Assembly (NCBI GenBank): GCA_035762175.1
Contig: DASTPP010000268.1
Span: 1-49,946, forward strand
Direction of reading: 5' to 3'
DNA from: DASTPP01 sp035762175
Lineage (GTDB): Bacteria; Myxococcota_A; Polyangia; Polyangiales; Polyangiaceae
Length of the DNA: 49,946 bases
A model generated the notes under the pieces. The model saw nothing but the letters and a program-made list of their open reading frames with translations, ran no database searches and was not told where the DNA came from. Made by a program: the position numbers and the translations under genes. This document shows, in pieces, positions 10,429 through 19,435 of this stretch (the first letter of the stretch is position 1; every line of letters starts with the position of its first letter).

Positions 10429-11118
10429 TCAGGGCACGAGCTTGTAGCCGTAGCCGTACACCGTGAGAATGTGCCGCGGCTTGTCGTGGTTGTCTTCGAC
10501 CTTGCGGCGCAGCTTGACGATGAAGTTGTCGACCGTGCGGTTCGTGCCCGAGGCGCTGACGCCCCAGACCTTCGACAAGATCTCGTCGCGGGCGACGGGC
10601 TGGCCGGCGCGCTCGTGCAAGAAGCGCAAGAGCTCGACCTCGTAGAACGAGAGCTGCTCGCGCTTGTCGCCGCGCGCGACCTCGTGCGAGACGAGGTCGA
10701 CCTCGCACTCGCCGAGCTTGAAGCGCCCGTGCGAGGGGTCGGCGCTGCGCGCGGCGCGGCGCAAGAGGGCGCGCAGCCGGGCGATGAGCTCGCCGACGCT
10801 GAAGGGCTTGGTGACGTAGTCGTCGGCGCCCGCGTCGAGGCCGCGGATCTTGTCGGCCTCCTGGCTGCGCGCGGTCAGCATCAAGATGGGCACGAACGCG
10901 TCGAAGCGCCGCAGCTCTTCGCAGACCTGGTAGCCGTTGACGTCGGGCAGCATCAGATCGAGCACGATGGCGTCGGGGCTCTCTTGCCGGGCGAGCGCCA
11001 CGCCGTCGCGCCCCTGGGCCGCCGAGAGCACGCGGAAGCCCTCGAACTCGAGCGCGTCCTTGAGGCCGAGGACGATGTGGGGCTCGTCCTCGATCATCAA
11101 GATGGTCTTCTTGGCCAT
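10429..11118 (-). CDS. OmpR/PhoB-type response regulator
   Basis: A 229-residue two-component regulator. The receiver domain (1-118) has the acidic pair (MIEDEP), phosphoacceptor Asp54 (IVLDLMLPD), Thr82 and Lys104 (YVTKPFS), so it should be phosphorylatable. A winged-helix DNA-binding domain (about 130-229) ends with RTVDNFIVKLRRKVEDN and TVYGYGYKLVP, typical of OmpR/PhoB. No histidine kinase is adjacent, so it is an orphan in this window. It lies 85 bases downstream of the VWA lipoprotein gene on the same strand. Confidence 0.93.
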   Translation of the reverse strand: MAKKTILMIEDEPHIVLGLKDALEFEGFRVLSAAQGRDGVALARQESPDAIVLDLMLPDVNGYQVCEELRRFDAFVPILMLTARSQEADKIRGLDAGADDYVTKPFSVGELIARLRALLRRAARSADPSHGRFKLGECEVDLVSHEVARGDKREQLSFYEVELLRFLHERAGQPVARDEILSKVWGVSASGTNRTVDNFIVKLRRKVEDNHDKPRHILTVYGYGYKLVP

Positions 11119-11203
11119 CGGCGCTTCGGTCGCGGGGCGCTCGCCGCGCGCGGCCCGGCGGGGGCCTCGGGGCCCCCCGGCACGCGCGCCCCCGCCCCGG
11201 CCC

Positions 11204-14005
11204 TCAGTTCGACGCGGTGACGGCGCCCCCCGCGCCCGCGGCGCCCGACGAGATGGGGCTGTTCGAGGCGGCGCCGAGGCAGGTGATGAAGATCGAGGTC
11301 TGCTCGGTCGAGTTGCCGACGGCGCCCTGGGTGCCGATGAAGCGCAGGGTGCGCTGGGCGTCGGCCGGGCAGTTCTTCACGATCTCGGACTGCGCGTCCC
11401 GCGTGGCCTGGTCGGGGGCGAAGGCCGGGTCGACGTAGCACCAGCCGTTGATGTTGGGGATGAGGCTGGGGTCGCTCGGGTTGGTCTGGCAGGTCTGCTG
11501 GTCGGCGCCCTCGAGCTGGCGGAACTCGCAGAGGCAGTCGTAGTTGGTGACCTCTTGGCCCTGCAGCGAGGCGAGTAGCTCGGGCTGCAGCGGGGCGTAG
11601 CCGGGGGCGCTGCAGGCCTGGCAGGCGCTGATCTCGGCGGGGCCGCCCGACTGGGTGCCGTCGTCGTTGCGGCGGAACTTCGCCTCGATGACGAGGCAGG
11701 GCGACTGGTTATTGCGGACGTCGAGGCGGCGCGGCAGGCAGCGGCCCTTGAGCGCGTTCTTCAGCCGGTCGATGATGGTGTTGACCGCGGGCCGGTAGCC
11801 GAAGTGCGGCTGCGCCTGGTCTTGGGTCTCGGGGCAGATGCTGGCGACGATGGCGCTGTCGCCGATGCCCCGCAGCACCTCGAGAAAGCGCAGGCCGGGG
11901 TAGGCCTTGGCGCGGGCCTGCTTGGTGGTGAAGGTGCCGGTGCCGACCTTGGTCTGGCCGTCGGTGTACGTCTCGCAGAGCGGGTTGCGGCGCAGGGCCG
12001 GGTCGGTCTGCGCGAGGTTGGCGGAGTCGTAATCGCAGTCGCAGCCGTCGGGGCCGTTGATGTTGTCGTTCGGGTCTTCGAGGTTCCCCGGGTCGTCGCA
12101 CTGCAGGTCGACCTCGGCGCTGGTGCCGAGGGGGAAGATGCACGCGTACTGCAGGTCGTCGCGCAGGGTGGAGTTCCACTCGTGGCCGTTGATGCGGTTC
12201 CACCCGGCGCTCAGGTCTTCGCCCGTCACGGGGTGGTTCTTGTTCGCCAGCGAGGCGATGCGGTCGTCGATCGACTCGCGCATCAGCGGGTCGCGCGGCG
12301 GCGTCTGCGTCAAGGGGTTGCCGAGGATGAGGTCCCAGTCGATGGCGGCGGGGTCTTTGAAGCCGCCGGGGCCCTCGGCGTTCGCGGCGAGGGTGTTGGG
12401 GTTGACCGCGATGTCTTGCCAGGGCACCCCGACGATGCCGGCGAAGTAGATGCGCCCGTCGGGGCGGCCGCGCAGCTCGGTGGTGCGCCCCTCGGGCCGC
12501 TTCGAGGCGTCGCAGGTGCTCTGGTCGGCCGGGTCGGCGCAGGTCGCCAGGTAGCGGCGCCAGGGCAGGTCGACGAAGAGCGGGTTGTCGACCTTGGGCG
12601 CGACGAGGTTGTCGCGGACACGGTTGCCCGCGTTGTCGTCGGCGAAGTACTTGGCGTCGTCGGGGCCGGGGGCGGGCTTGTTGAGCGCGATGAGCGCGCC
12701 GCTCGTGTCGTAGACCTTGCGCTGGGTCAGGCCGTCGATGTAGCGCTGCACCGGGTGCAGCGCCTCGAAGCCGAAGCGGCGGCGCTGCTCGAAGCAGCGC
12801 AGGTTCAGCTTGTCAGCCACCACCGCCTCGGCCTTCGTCGCCGGGCAGCCGACGGCGGTGCGGGCGGCCTGCAGCGCCGTGGTCTCTTCGGGGGTCGCCC
12901 CCGCGTCGGGCAGGTAGAGGCAGCTGTAGCACTCGGGCGAGAAGGGGTTGTCGTTGCAGGCGGCCGTGCCCTGCTCGAACCGGTTCTCGGACCGGTCGAC
13001 CATCAGGTGCGACTCTTCGAAGAAGCGCTGCCCGCCGTTCGGCGTGTTCACCAAGAGGCGCCGCAGGTACGACTCGGGCCAGCCCCCCTGCTCGATCAGG
13101 CCGTTGTCGCCGCGCACCTGCGGCGGGTAGTAGGTCTCGATGAACGAGCAGTCGTTCTCGTCGCTGAGCGCGATGACCGCGACGAGCGAGTCGGGCCGCA
13201 GAAAGTTCGCCCGCTCTTCGAGCAGCGCCGTGTCGACCTCGGTGAAGACGGGCTGGGTCGAGAGCGACGCCCCCGGGTTGTTCGGGTCGGGCGGCGGCAC
13301 GAAGAGCTTCGGCGGGCTCGGGTCGACCAGGAAGCGGTACCAGGCCTCGAGCGAGGCCTCGAAGCCGCAGCCGGCTTGGCCGACGCCGCGCACGATGTTG
13401 GCGAAGTTCGTCTGCAGCGCCACCGCGTCGCGCTCGCCGCCGGCGACGCCCGCCTGGTCCCAGGCGAGGAAGCCGAGGCCGCGGTAAGTCGGCACCGAGG
13501 GGATGGCCATGCCGCCCTCGGCCGTGCCGCGCGTCAAGAGCCGCCCGTTGTCGTTCGGGTTGCCCGGGTCGGCGGGCGTACAGAGGTTGCCGCCGTGGCC
13601 GCCGAGGCTCGACGAGATGACCCCGATGTGAATGTCGCCGACGGGGTCGAACTCGGGCGTCGTGCCGCTCGGGCACGCGCCCCCGGTCGGCGCGACCGAC
13701 TGGCCGTCGGCCCGCACGCAGTTCGGCGTGATCAGCCGGCCCAACAGATCGGGCACGGCCTGCGCCAAGATGGTCTGCTTGTCGGCCATCGAGATCGAGT
13801 TGTCGACCATGAAGAGCAGGTCGATCTTGTTGATGCGCTCGACGGCAACCTGCTCGGTGATGGCGTTGCTCGTGCGCGGCGCGGCGGGCGCGACGGGCCG
13901 GTCGAGGCAGGCGCCGGCGCCGAGGCCGAGGCCGGCGAGGGCCAGGCCAACGCGCGCGAGGCGGGCGGCCGAGGCGTGCCGGCGCGCCGAGGGGGGGCGG
14001 GTCAT
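11204..14005 (-). CDS. Large VWA-type lipoprotein
   Basis: A 933-residue predicted lipoprotein. The N-terminus carries a basic n-region, a hydrophobic core and a lipobox ending at Cys33 (LGAGAC). A von Willebrand factor A-like fold starts near residue 58 with a MIDAS-type motif (DLLFMVDNSISM). The remainder is long, Asp/Asn/Pro-rich and cysteine-containing (several CxxC or paired Cys, e.g. CSSC-like ECYSCLYLP and CDCDYD), consistent with disulfides or metal binding outside the cytoplasm. Similar long VWA lipoproteins are common in myxobacteria without known function. ATG 14005 is supported by an AGGAG ribosome site about 8 bases upstream and by a promoter at 14065-14093. Confidence 0.8.
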   Translation of the reverse strand: MTRPPSARRHASAARLARVGLALAGLGLGAGACLDRPVAPAAPRTSNAITEQVAVERINKIDLLFMVDNSISMADKQTILAQAVPDLLGRLITPNCVRADGQSVAPTGGACPSGTTPEFDPVGDIHIGVISSSLGGHGGNLCTPADPGNPNDNGRLLTRGTAEGGMAIPSVPTYRGLGFLAWDQAGVAGGERDAVALQTNFANIVRGVGQAGCGFEASLEAWYRFLVDPSPPKLFVPPPDPNNPGASLSTQPVFTEVDTALLEERANFLRPDSLVAVIALSDENDCSFIETYYPPQVRGDNGLIEQGGWPESYLRRLLVNTPNGGQRFFEESHLMVDRSENRFEQGTAACNDNPFSPECYSCLYLPDAGATPEETTALQAARTAVGCPATKAEAVVADKLNLRCFEQRRRFGFEALHPVQRYIDGLTQRKVYDTSGALIALNKPAPGPDDAKYFADDNAGNRVRDNLVAPKVDNPLFVDLPWRRYLATCADPADQSTCDASKRPEGRTTELRGRPDGRIYFAGIVGVPWQDIAVNPNTLAANAEGPGGFKDPAAIDWDLILGNPLTQTPPRDPLMRESIDDRIASLANKNHPVTGEDLSAGWNRINGHEWNSTLRDDLQYACIFPLGTSAEVDLQCDDPGNLEDPNDNINGPDGCDCDYDSANLAQTDPALRRNPLCETYTDGQTKVGTGTFTTKQARAKAYPGLRFLEVLRGIGDSAIVASICPETQDQAQPHFGYRPAVNTIIDRLKNALKGRCLPRRLDVRNNQSPCLVIEAKFRRNDDGTQSGGPAEISACQACSAPGYAPLQPELLASLQGQEVTNYDCLCEFRQLEGADQQTCQTNPSDPSLIPNINGWCYVDPAFAPDQATRDAQSEIVKNCPADAQRTLRFIGTQGAVGNSTEQTSIFITCLGAASNSPISSGAAGAGGAVTASN

Positions 14006-14405
14006 GGGCGTCGCTCCTAGGTGAGGCAGGGTTTTATCGAACGCAAAGCCTGGCCTCGACCCACAGCTAAACGGACGGCCCGACGAGTGTCAACGCGCCC
14101 TGAGGCGCCGGGCCCTCGCCGTGACCATGCGTCGGGGGGCAGGGGTATGGAAAGGCAAGGCAAGGCCCCCCGTCTGCGCCTGAGGTTTTCGAGCGTCCGC
14201 CGAAGTCGCTCGAGCCCGCCCCGAGTGGCACGTGGGCGCGGCGGGCTCAGGCCATGGCCGAATCTGCCAAGGCCCCCAAACTCGCCTTCGGCCCGGCCCC
14301 AGGGCCCCGGCGGCGGCCCCGGGGCGCCGCGCGCGGGCGAGCCCGGCCGTGCGAAGCGTGTCGCACACCGCACCCGAGCGGCGCGGGGGGCTCGACCCCG
14401 CAGCC
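14006..14405. other. 400-base intergenic region
   Basis: The left part holds the lipoprotein's ribosome site and promoter. The rest, between the promoter and the XRE gene stop, is GC-rich with several short GGCCCC/GGGGCC inverted repeats and no T-tract. The open frames here (for example 14090-14368, minus) have no protein-like composition. I see nothing else in it. Confidence 0.5.
14065..14093 (-). promoter_or_regulatory. Candidate promoter of VWA lipoprotein
   Basis: On the minus strand a perfect TTGACA (14093-14088) is followed after 17 bases by TTAGCT (14070-14065). The start codon is at 14005, and an AGGAG site lies between. This is the same pattern of strong -35 and weak -10 as before rpsT. 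Confidence 0.45.
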
Positions 14406-14903
14406 TTAGCCCGAGCGGCGGGGGCCCTGGCCGCGGCGCCGCCCCTCGTGCGCCCGCTTGGACACCTTGGGCGCCGAGCGGGCCGCGACCGAGGCGCGTC
14501 GCACCGTGCCGTTCGTCAGGGGCGAGAGCAGGCCCTTCGAGCCCGGCCGGGCCGAGGGCCGGCGGGCGCCGCCGGGGCGCAGCGAGGAGCGGGCCACCTC
14601 GATGGCGCGCAGGCTCTTGCGGAAGGCGGCCAGATCGTTCTCGGACAGGACCGAGAGGGCGCGCATGGCCTCTTTCATGGGGTCGCGCCGGGGCGGCGGC
14701 GCGCACAGGTCGTCGACCGCGACGCCGAGCGCCTGCGCGAGCCGGAAGGCCGCGTCGACCGAAGGGGTCATCTCGCCGCGCTCGATGCGGGGCACGTAGT
14801 TGGGCCCGACGTGGGCGGCCGCCGCGAGCTGCGCCTGCGTCAGGCCGCTCTCGAGCCGCGCCAACCTAACGCGCTCACCAAACTGCTTTGCGAATCGATC
14901 CAT
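14406..14903 (-). CDS. XRE-family helix-turn-helix regulator
   Basis: A 165-residue DNA-binding protein. Residues 1-66 are a Cro/C1-type HTH: FGERVRLARLESGLTQAQLA, recognition helix region VGPNYVPRIERGEMTPSVD, then AFRLAQALGVAVDDLC. The middle has a helical segment (MKEAMRALSVLSENDLAAFRK), and the last 60 residues are basic and disordered (Arg/Lys/Ser/Pro). The start ATG 14903 has GAGGG about 9 bases upstream. It lies 43 bases downstream of uvrC on the same strand, so it may be co-transcribed. The target is unknown; this kind of small regulator often acts on itself. Confidence 0.85.
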   Translation of the reverse strand: MDRFAKQFGERVRLARLESGLTQAQLAAAAHVGPNYVPRIERGEMTPSVDAAFRLAQALGVAVDDLCAPPPRRDPMKEAMRALSVLSENDLAAFRKSLRAIEVARSSLRPGGARRPSARPGSKGLLSPLTNGTVRRASVAARSAPKVSKRAHEGRRRGQGPRRSG

Positions 14904-14946
14904 CGCGAACCCTCGTTGCCTTGCCTCTGGCCCCCCCTTCGATGCC

Positions 14947-17367
14947 CTAGGCGCGACTCGGTCGCGGGCCCTCGTCGACGGGTGGGGATTGTTGCGCCAT
15001 CGAGGCCCCCTCCGGCGGGCCGGCCGGCCTCGGGCCGTAGTGGGCCCGCAGGGCCTCGACCGCGCGCGGGCCCACCCCCGGCACCGCCAGCAGCTCGGCG
15101 TCGCTCGCGTCGCGCACCGAGAACGCCGAGCCGAACGCGGTCAAGAGCGCCACCCGCGCGCGCTTGCTGAGCCCCGGCACGTCGTCGAGCAACGACCGGA
15201 ACGACCGCGATTTCGCCAGCCGCTCGCGGGCATAATTCGAAAACCTATGCGCCTCGTCTCTCGCCCGCGCCAGGAAGAAGAGCGCCGCGCTCTGCGGCCG
15301 CAGGGGTATACCGTTCTTCTGACCGGGAACGTACACCCGGTCGACCAGCTCTTCGCCCCCGAGCGTCACCCGCTCTTTCGCCAGCCCCACGACCGGCAGA
15401 TCGTGCAACCCGAGGTCGCGCGCCGCCGTCAGGGCGACGTTGAGCTGGCCGCGGCCCCCGTCGACGACCAGAAGGTCGGGCAGCTCCCAGCCCTCGCCCG
15501 CCTGGCGCGAGGGCGGGCCGAGCTCGGCGAGGGGCATCGGGCCGTCACCCCCCTCGCCGTCGGGGCCCGTCGGGGCCCGGGCGACCACCGGCGGCGGGCT
15601 CGGCGTCAGCTCGAGGGCGTCGCCCCCCTCGCCCGGGTCGAGCGCCAGCGCGGCGTGGGCCTCGTCGGCGCCAGACCGCGAGGCGACGGCGGCGTGCGCC
15701 CCGTCGGCGTCGGGCGTCGGGGCAGCGTGGGCCTTGTCGGCGTCGGGCGACGGCTCGGCCGCGCGGGCCCCCCCCGCGGCGGGCGGCGGGGCGGCGGCCC
15801 CGGACGCGCCGGGCGCGCGCCGGCCCTTGCGGCGGCCCCGGGCGGCGGGCACGGCCGCCTCGACCGCGGCGGCCGGGGGCGGCGTCGGCGAGATCGCGAG
15901 CTCGACGTACGACGTGGCCTCGGACGGAGCGCCGTCGGCGGCGGCGGGCGCGGCGGCGGCGGGCGGCGGGGGGGGCGAGCCGCCGCGGGCCGCCTTGCCG
16001 CGCCGGAAGCGCCGCGCCAAGACCTCGTACATCGCGCCGTAGTCGTCGCCGGCGGCGGCGCCGCGCACGCGAAAGATGCGGTAGCGCGACTTCTGCGGCT
16101 GGCCGTTGTAGAGCGAGACGACGGCGCCGACGGTGTCGTTGCCGCCGAGGTGCGAGATGTCGACGCACTCGATGCGCCGCGGCAGCGCGGGCAGCTTGAG
16201 CCGCTGCTGCAGCTGCCCGAGCCGCAGATCGACGTCGTCGACCTCGCGGCGCTTCTCGCGGAAGGCGTGCTCGGCGTTCTCGCCCGCCAGGCGCACGAGG
16301 TCGGCCCGGTCGCCGCGGCGCGGGGCGAGCACCGCGACCTTGCGCCCGCGCCGCTCGCTCAGCCACTCGGCGACGCCCTCGACGCCCTCGAAGGCCATCG
16401 GCAGGAGGATCTCGTCGGGCAGCGCCCCGGCCGCGCCCGGCCCCGCCTCGTCGTAGTACTGGCGCAGAAAGCCCGCGACGAGCTCGTCGTCGTCGAGCTC
16501 GACGTCGGCGATCGAGAAGGTCGCCGTGTCGCGCACGCGCCCGGCGCGCACGTAGATGACGGCGAGCTCGGCGAGGCCCCCCTGCCGGAAGAGCCCGAGC
16601 ACGTCTTGGTCGACGTCGCGCTCGCCGACGATGCGCTGCGCCTCGCGCATCGAGGCGATGGCGCGAATCTGGTCGCGGTACGTCGCGGCGTCTTCGAAGC
16701 GCATCTGCCGCGAGGCCTCGCGCATCCGGGCGTCGAGCTCTTGGGTGAGCTCGTCGTGGCGCCCGTCGAGGAAGAGCTCGACGGCGCGCACCTGCGCCCC
16801 GTACTCGCCCCGATCGACCTCGAGCACGCAGGGGGCGGGGCAGCGCTTGATCTGGTACTGCAGGCAGGGCCTGCGCCGCGCCGCCATCTCGGCGTCGGTG
16901 CAGGTCCGCAGCTGAAAGTACTTGTTGACGAGGTGCAGCGTGCGCCGCGCCCCCGACGACGAGGGGTACGGGCCGAAGTAGCGCGCGCCGTCGGGCTGGG
17001 GCCGGCGCACGACCTCGAGCCGGGGCCAGGGCTTCTTCGGGTCGAGCTTGAGCGACAGAAAGTCTTTGTCGTCGCGCAGCTTGACGTTGAAGCGCGGCCG
17101 GTGCTCTTTGATGAGCTCGTTCTCGAGGATGGCCGCCTCTTTTTCGGACCCCACCACGCGCGTCTCGAGGTCGCCGATGACCCGCAAGAGCACGGGTATG
17201 AAGGGCCGCGTGTCGCTCGAGCCCTCTTGAAAGTAGCTGCGCACGCGCGCGCGCAGGCTCTTGGCCTTGCCGACGTAGACCACGGCCCCCTCGCCGTCGC
17301 GAAAGAGGTAACAGCCCGGCCGGGCGGGCAGCGACTCGAGCTTCTGGGCGACCGTTTCGGGCAGCAT
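14947..17367 (-). CDS. uvrC: Excinuclease ABC subunit C, with large insert
   Basis: Nucleotide excision repair nuclease that makes both incisions after UvrAB loading. Order: GIY-YIG nuclease (about 12-90: GCYLFRDGEGAVVYVGKAKSLRARVRSYF, shown in part), a four-Cys set (CTDAE...RPCLQYQIKRCPAPC) matching the Fe-S ligands of E. coli UvrC, a UVR domain (about 200-240), an RNase H-like 5' nuclease domain (DISHLGGNDTVGAVV; VVDGGRGQL) and a C-terminal helix-hairpin-helix pair (DDVPGLSKRARVALL; LLAVPGVGPRAVEAL). At 806 residues it is longer than the usual 600-700, because about 168 Pro/Ala-rich residues (plus-strand 15490-15993) are inserted between ARRFRRGK and WELPDLLVVDGG. ATG 17367 is the only start near the domain edge; the open frame far upstream is non-coding. 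Divergent from the VanW gene. Confidence 0.95.
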   Translation of the reverse strand: MLPETVAQKLESLPARPGCYLFRDGEGAVVYVGKAKSLRARVRSYFQEGSSDTRPFIPVLLRVIGDLETRVVGSEKEAAILENELIKEHRPRFNVKLRDDKDFLSLKLDPKKPWPRLEVVRRPQPDGARYFGPYPSSSGARRTLHLVNKYFQLRTCTDAEMAARRRPCLQYQIKRCPAPCVLEVDRGEYGAQVRAVELFLDGRHDELTQELDARMREASRQMRFEDAATYRDQIRAIASMREAQRIVGERDVDQDVLGLFRQGGLAELAVIYVRAGRVRDTATFSIADVELDDDELVAGFLRQYYDEAGPGAAGALPDEILLPMAFEGVEGVAEWLSERRGRKVAVLAPRRGDRADLVRLAGENAEHAFREKRREVDDVDLRLGQLQQRLKLPALPRRIECVDISHLGGNDTVGAVVSLYNGQPQKSRYRIFRVRGAAAGDDYGAMYEVLARRFRRGKAARGGSPPPPPAAAAPAAADGAPSEATSYVELAISPTPPPAAAVEAAVPAARGRRKGRRAPGASGAAAPPPAAGGARAAEPSPDADKAHAAPTPDADGAHAAVASRSGADEAHAALALDPGEGGDALELTPSPPPVVARAPTGPDGEGGDGPMPLAELGPPSRQAGEGWELPDLLVVDGGRGQLNVALTAARDLGLHDLPVVGLAKERVTLGGEELVDRVYVPGQKNGIPLRPQSAALFFLARARDEAHRFSNYARERLAKSRSFRSLLDDVPGLSKRARVALLTAFGSAFSVRDASDAELLAVPGVGPRAVEALRAHYGPRPAGPPEGASMAQQSPPVDEGPRPSRA

Positions 17368-17439
17368 CTGGTGGGGGGCGGCGCCCCGTGCTAGAGGCGG
17401 CGGCTCCGCGAACGGCGGTAATGTAGCAAGGTTTCTGGC

Positions 17440-19245
17440 ATGGGCTGGGTCGACTCGTGGTGGCGGGCGTGGGGGCGGCGCGCGACGGGCTGGGCGCTCC
17501 TCTCGGCCGCCGGGGCCGCGGCCGTGCTCTTGGTCTTGCCGCCCGAGGCGCCCGGCGTCGACCAGGCCGCGCCGCCGCCCCCGGCGCGCCTCGGCGGCGA
17601 GCCCCTCGACCTCGGCGCCGAGGGGGCCGGCGAGCGCGCCCTCGAGCTGGTTCGCAAGTACGCCGCCGCCCCCGTCACGCTGCGCCTGCCGGGCGGGCGC
17701 ACCCGGCGCGTCTCGCGCGCCGCGCTCGGCGCCGAGATCGACCGCGTCTACCTCGCCGCCCTCGTCGCCTCGGCCCGCAACCCCTCGAGCCCGCTGCGCC
17801 GCGCGCACGCCCGCGGCCCGAAGGGCGCCCCGCTCGAGCTGCCCACCGCGGTCGTCGTCAACCAAGAGCGGGCCATGCCCGCCCTGCTCTCGCTCAAAGA
17901 CGAGCTCGACACGCCCCCGGCCGACGCGCGCCTCGACCTCGACGCCCGCAAGCTCGTGCCCGAGCGCCCCGGCTACCGCCTCGACGTCTACACCACGCTC
18001 GCCCGCCTCGACGAGGCCTTCGCCCGGGGCGCGCCCGAGGTCGAGGCGGCGGTCGAGCCGCTCGCCCCCTCGCTCACCGCCGCCCGCCTCGGCAACCCCT
18101 CGTTCGACGACGTGCTCGGCTACTTCGAGACGCACTACGCGGCCGACAAGAAGGGCGAGGCGCGCACCTTCAACCTGCGCCTCGCCGCCAGCCGCCTCGA
18201 CGGCTACGTGCTCTTGCCCGGCGAGACCTTCGACTTCAACAAGGTCGTCGGCCCGCGCAACGAGGCGTCCGGCTACAAGGTGGCCCCCGTCATCGCCCAG
18301 GGCGAGCTCGTCGACGGCCTCGGCGGCGGCACCTGCCAGATCTCGGGCACCCTGCACGCGGCCGCCTTCTTCGCCGGCCTCGAGATCGCGAGCCGCACCC
18401 CGCACTCGCGCCCGAGCGCCTACATTCGCATGGGGCTCGACGCCGCCGTCGCCTACCCCACCATCAACTTCAAGGTCAAAAACCCCTTCCCGTACCCGGT
18501 CGTCATCCACGAGTCGGTCAAAGACGGCGTCGTGCGCGCCGAGATCTTGGGGCCCAAGCGCCGGCACACCGTCACCTTCGTGCGCAAGATCGACGAGGTC
18601 CTGCCCTACCAGGAGCAAGAGCGCCCCGACCCCCGCCTGCCCCAGGGCGTGCGCGTGCTCTCGCAGCGGGGCGTGCCGGGCTTCAAGCTGCACCGCTACC
18701 GCGTCGTGCGCGAAGGGCCCTTCGCCCTGCGCGAGCGCTTCAACGACCTCTACCCGCCCACCAACCAGATCGTGCGCGTCGGCACCGCCGCCGACCTGCC
18801 CAAAGACTCGCCCCGCCCCGACGACGACAACCACGCCGAGTACACGGCCGACGAGTTCCTCAGCATCACGCAGGGGGTCGATCTGCGGCCGCCCAAGGGC
18901 AAGGCCGAGGCTCCCGGCGGCCCCACGGTCGAGTCGCGCGAGGCGGGCCGCACGGGCGAGCCGGGCTGGACGCGGCGCGAAGGCATGCCCTACTGGGAGA
19001 CCAAAGAGGACAAGGCGCGCGCCGCGTCCGGCGAGGGCGAGGCCGGGCGCCGGCGCGAGGCCGAGGGCGGGCGCCCGCGCGACGGCAAGGGCGAGGCCGA
19101 GGGCGGGCGCCCGCGCGACGGCAAGGGCGAGGCCGACGCGCGGCGCGACGGCAAGGGCGGCGAGGCCGACGCGCGGCGCGACAGCAAGGGCGAGGCCGAC
19201 GCGCGGCGCAAGCCCAAGGCGACGCACGAGGGCGGGGGCGGGTAA
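17440..19245 (+). CDS. VanW-family envelope protein with charged repeat tail
   Basis: A 601-residue protein of the VanW/YoaR type. A membrane or signal segment at about 17-35 (ATGWALLSAAGAAAVLLVLP) is followed by a YoaR-like domain (about 60-215) and a VanW domain (about 220-370: LLPGETFDFNKVVGPRN, LGGGTCQISGTLHAAAFFAGL, YPTINFKVKNPFPYPV). The conserved single Cys is present. The domain is linked to peptidoglycan in Gram-positives, but its activity is not established here. The last 100 residues are a low-complexity charged tail (GRPRDGKGEAE, ADARRDGKG repeats) encoded by DNA repeats at 19057-19220. Start ATG 17440; GCAAGG lies about 10 bases upstream. Confidence 0.9.
   Translation: MGWVDSWWRAWGRRATGWALLSAAGAAAVLLVLPPEAPGVDQAAPPPPARLGGEPLDLGAEGAGERALELVRKYAAAPVTLRLPGGRTRRVSRAALGAEIDRVYLAALVASARNPSSPLRRAHARGPKGAPLELPTAVVVNQERAMPALLSLKDELDTPPADARLDLDARKLVPERPGYRLDVYTTLARLDEAFARGAPEVEAAVEPLAPSLTAARLGNPSFDDVLGYFETHYAADKKGEARTFNLRLAASRLDGYVLLPGETFDFNKVVGPRNEASGYKVAPVIAQGELVDGLGGGTCQISGTLHAAAFFAGLEIASRTPHSRPSAYIRMGLDAAVAYPTINFKVKNPFPYPVVIHESVKDGVVRAEILGPKRRHTVTFVRKIDEVLPYQEQERPDPRLPQGVRVLSQRGVPGFKLHRYRVVREGPFALRERFNDLYPPTNQIVRVGTAADLPKDSPRPDDDNHAEYTADEFLSITQGVDLRPPKGKAEAPGGPTVESREAGRTGEPGWTRREGMPYWETKEDKARAASGEGEAGRRREAEGGRPRDGKGEAEGGRPRDGKGEADARRDGKGGEADARRDSKGEADARRKPKATHEGGGG
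19057..19220 (+). repeat. Coding tandem repeats in VanW tail
   Basis: Two identical 36-base units (19057-19092, 19093-19128) are followed by three related 30-base units (19129-19158, 19162-19191, 19192 onward). All keep the reading frame and encode E-A-(E/D)-x-x-R-R/P-x-D-G-K-G. Copy number probably varies between strains by slippage. Confidence 0.85.
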
Positions 19246-19333
19246 CATCGATCGCACGCGAGGCGCCTCCCGGCTCGCCGGCGCCCCGGACGCGCCCACA
19301 CACCCGACGAAATGGCTCGCGAGAGCGCCTAGA

Positions 19334-19435
19334 GCAACCATGTGGTTGCTAAAAACGCTCGATCGATCGGGTTCTTGCAACCGAACGGTTGCGCGAACCG
19401 GTTCGCCGGACCGCTTTTCGCAACCTTCTGGTTGC
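19334..19435. repeat. Three GCAACC-N4-GGTTGC palindromes at 43-bp pitch
   Basis: Inverted repeats at 19334-19349, 19377-19392 and 19420-19435 all read GCAACC, four variable bases (ATGT, GAAC, TTCT), GGTTGC. Starts are exactly 43 bases apart. Units 2 and 3 also share a following CGAACCGGTT. The variable loop with fixed arms suggests a protein-binding site or a small hairpin element rather than chance. Confidence 0.85.

Noticed and set aside
14090..14368. Minus-strand frame of 92 codons in the gap before the VWA lipoprotein
   Set aside because: Random-looking Arg/Ala/Pro composition, no ribosome site, no recognisable motif.
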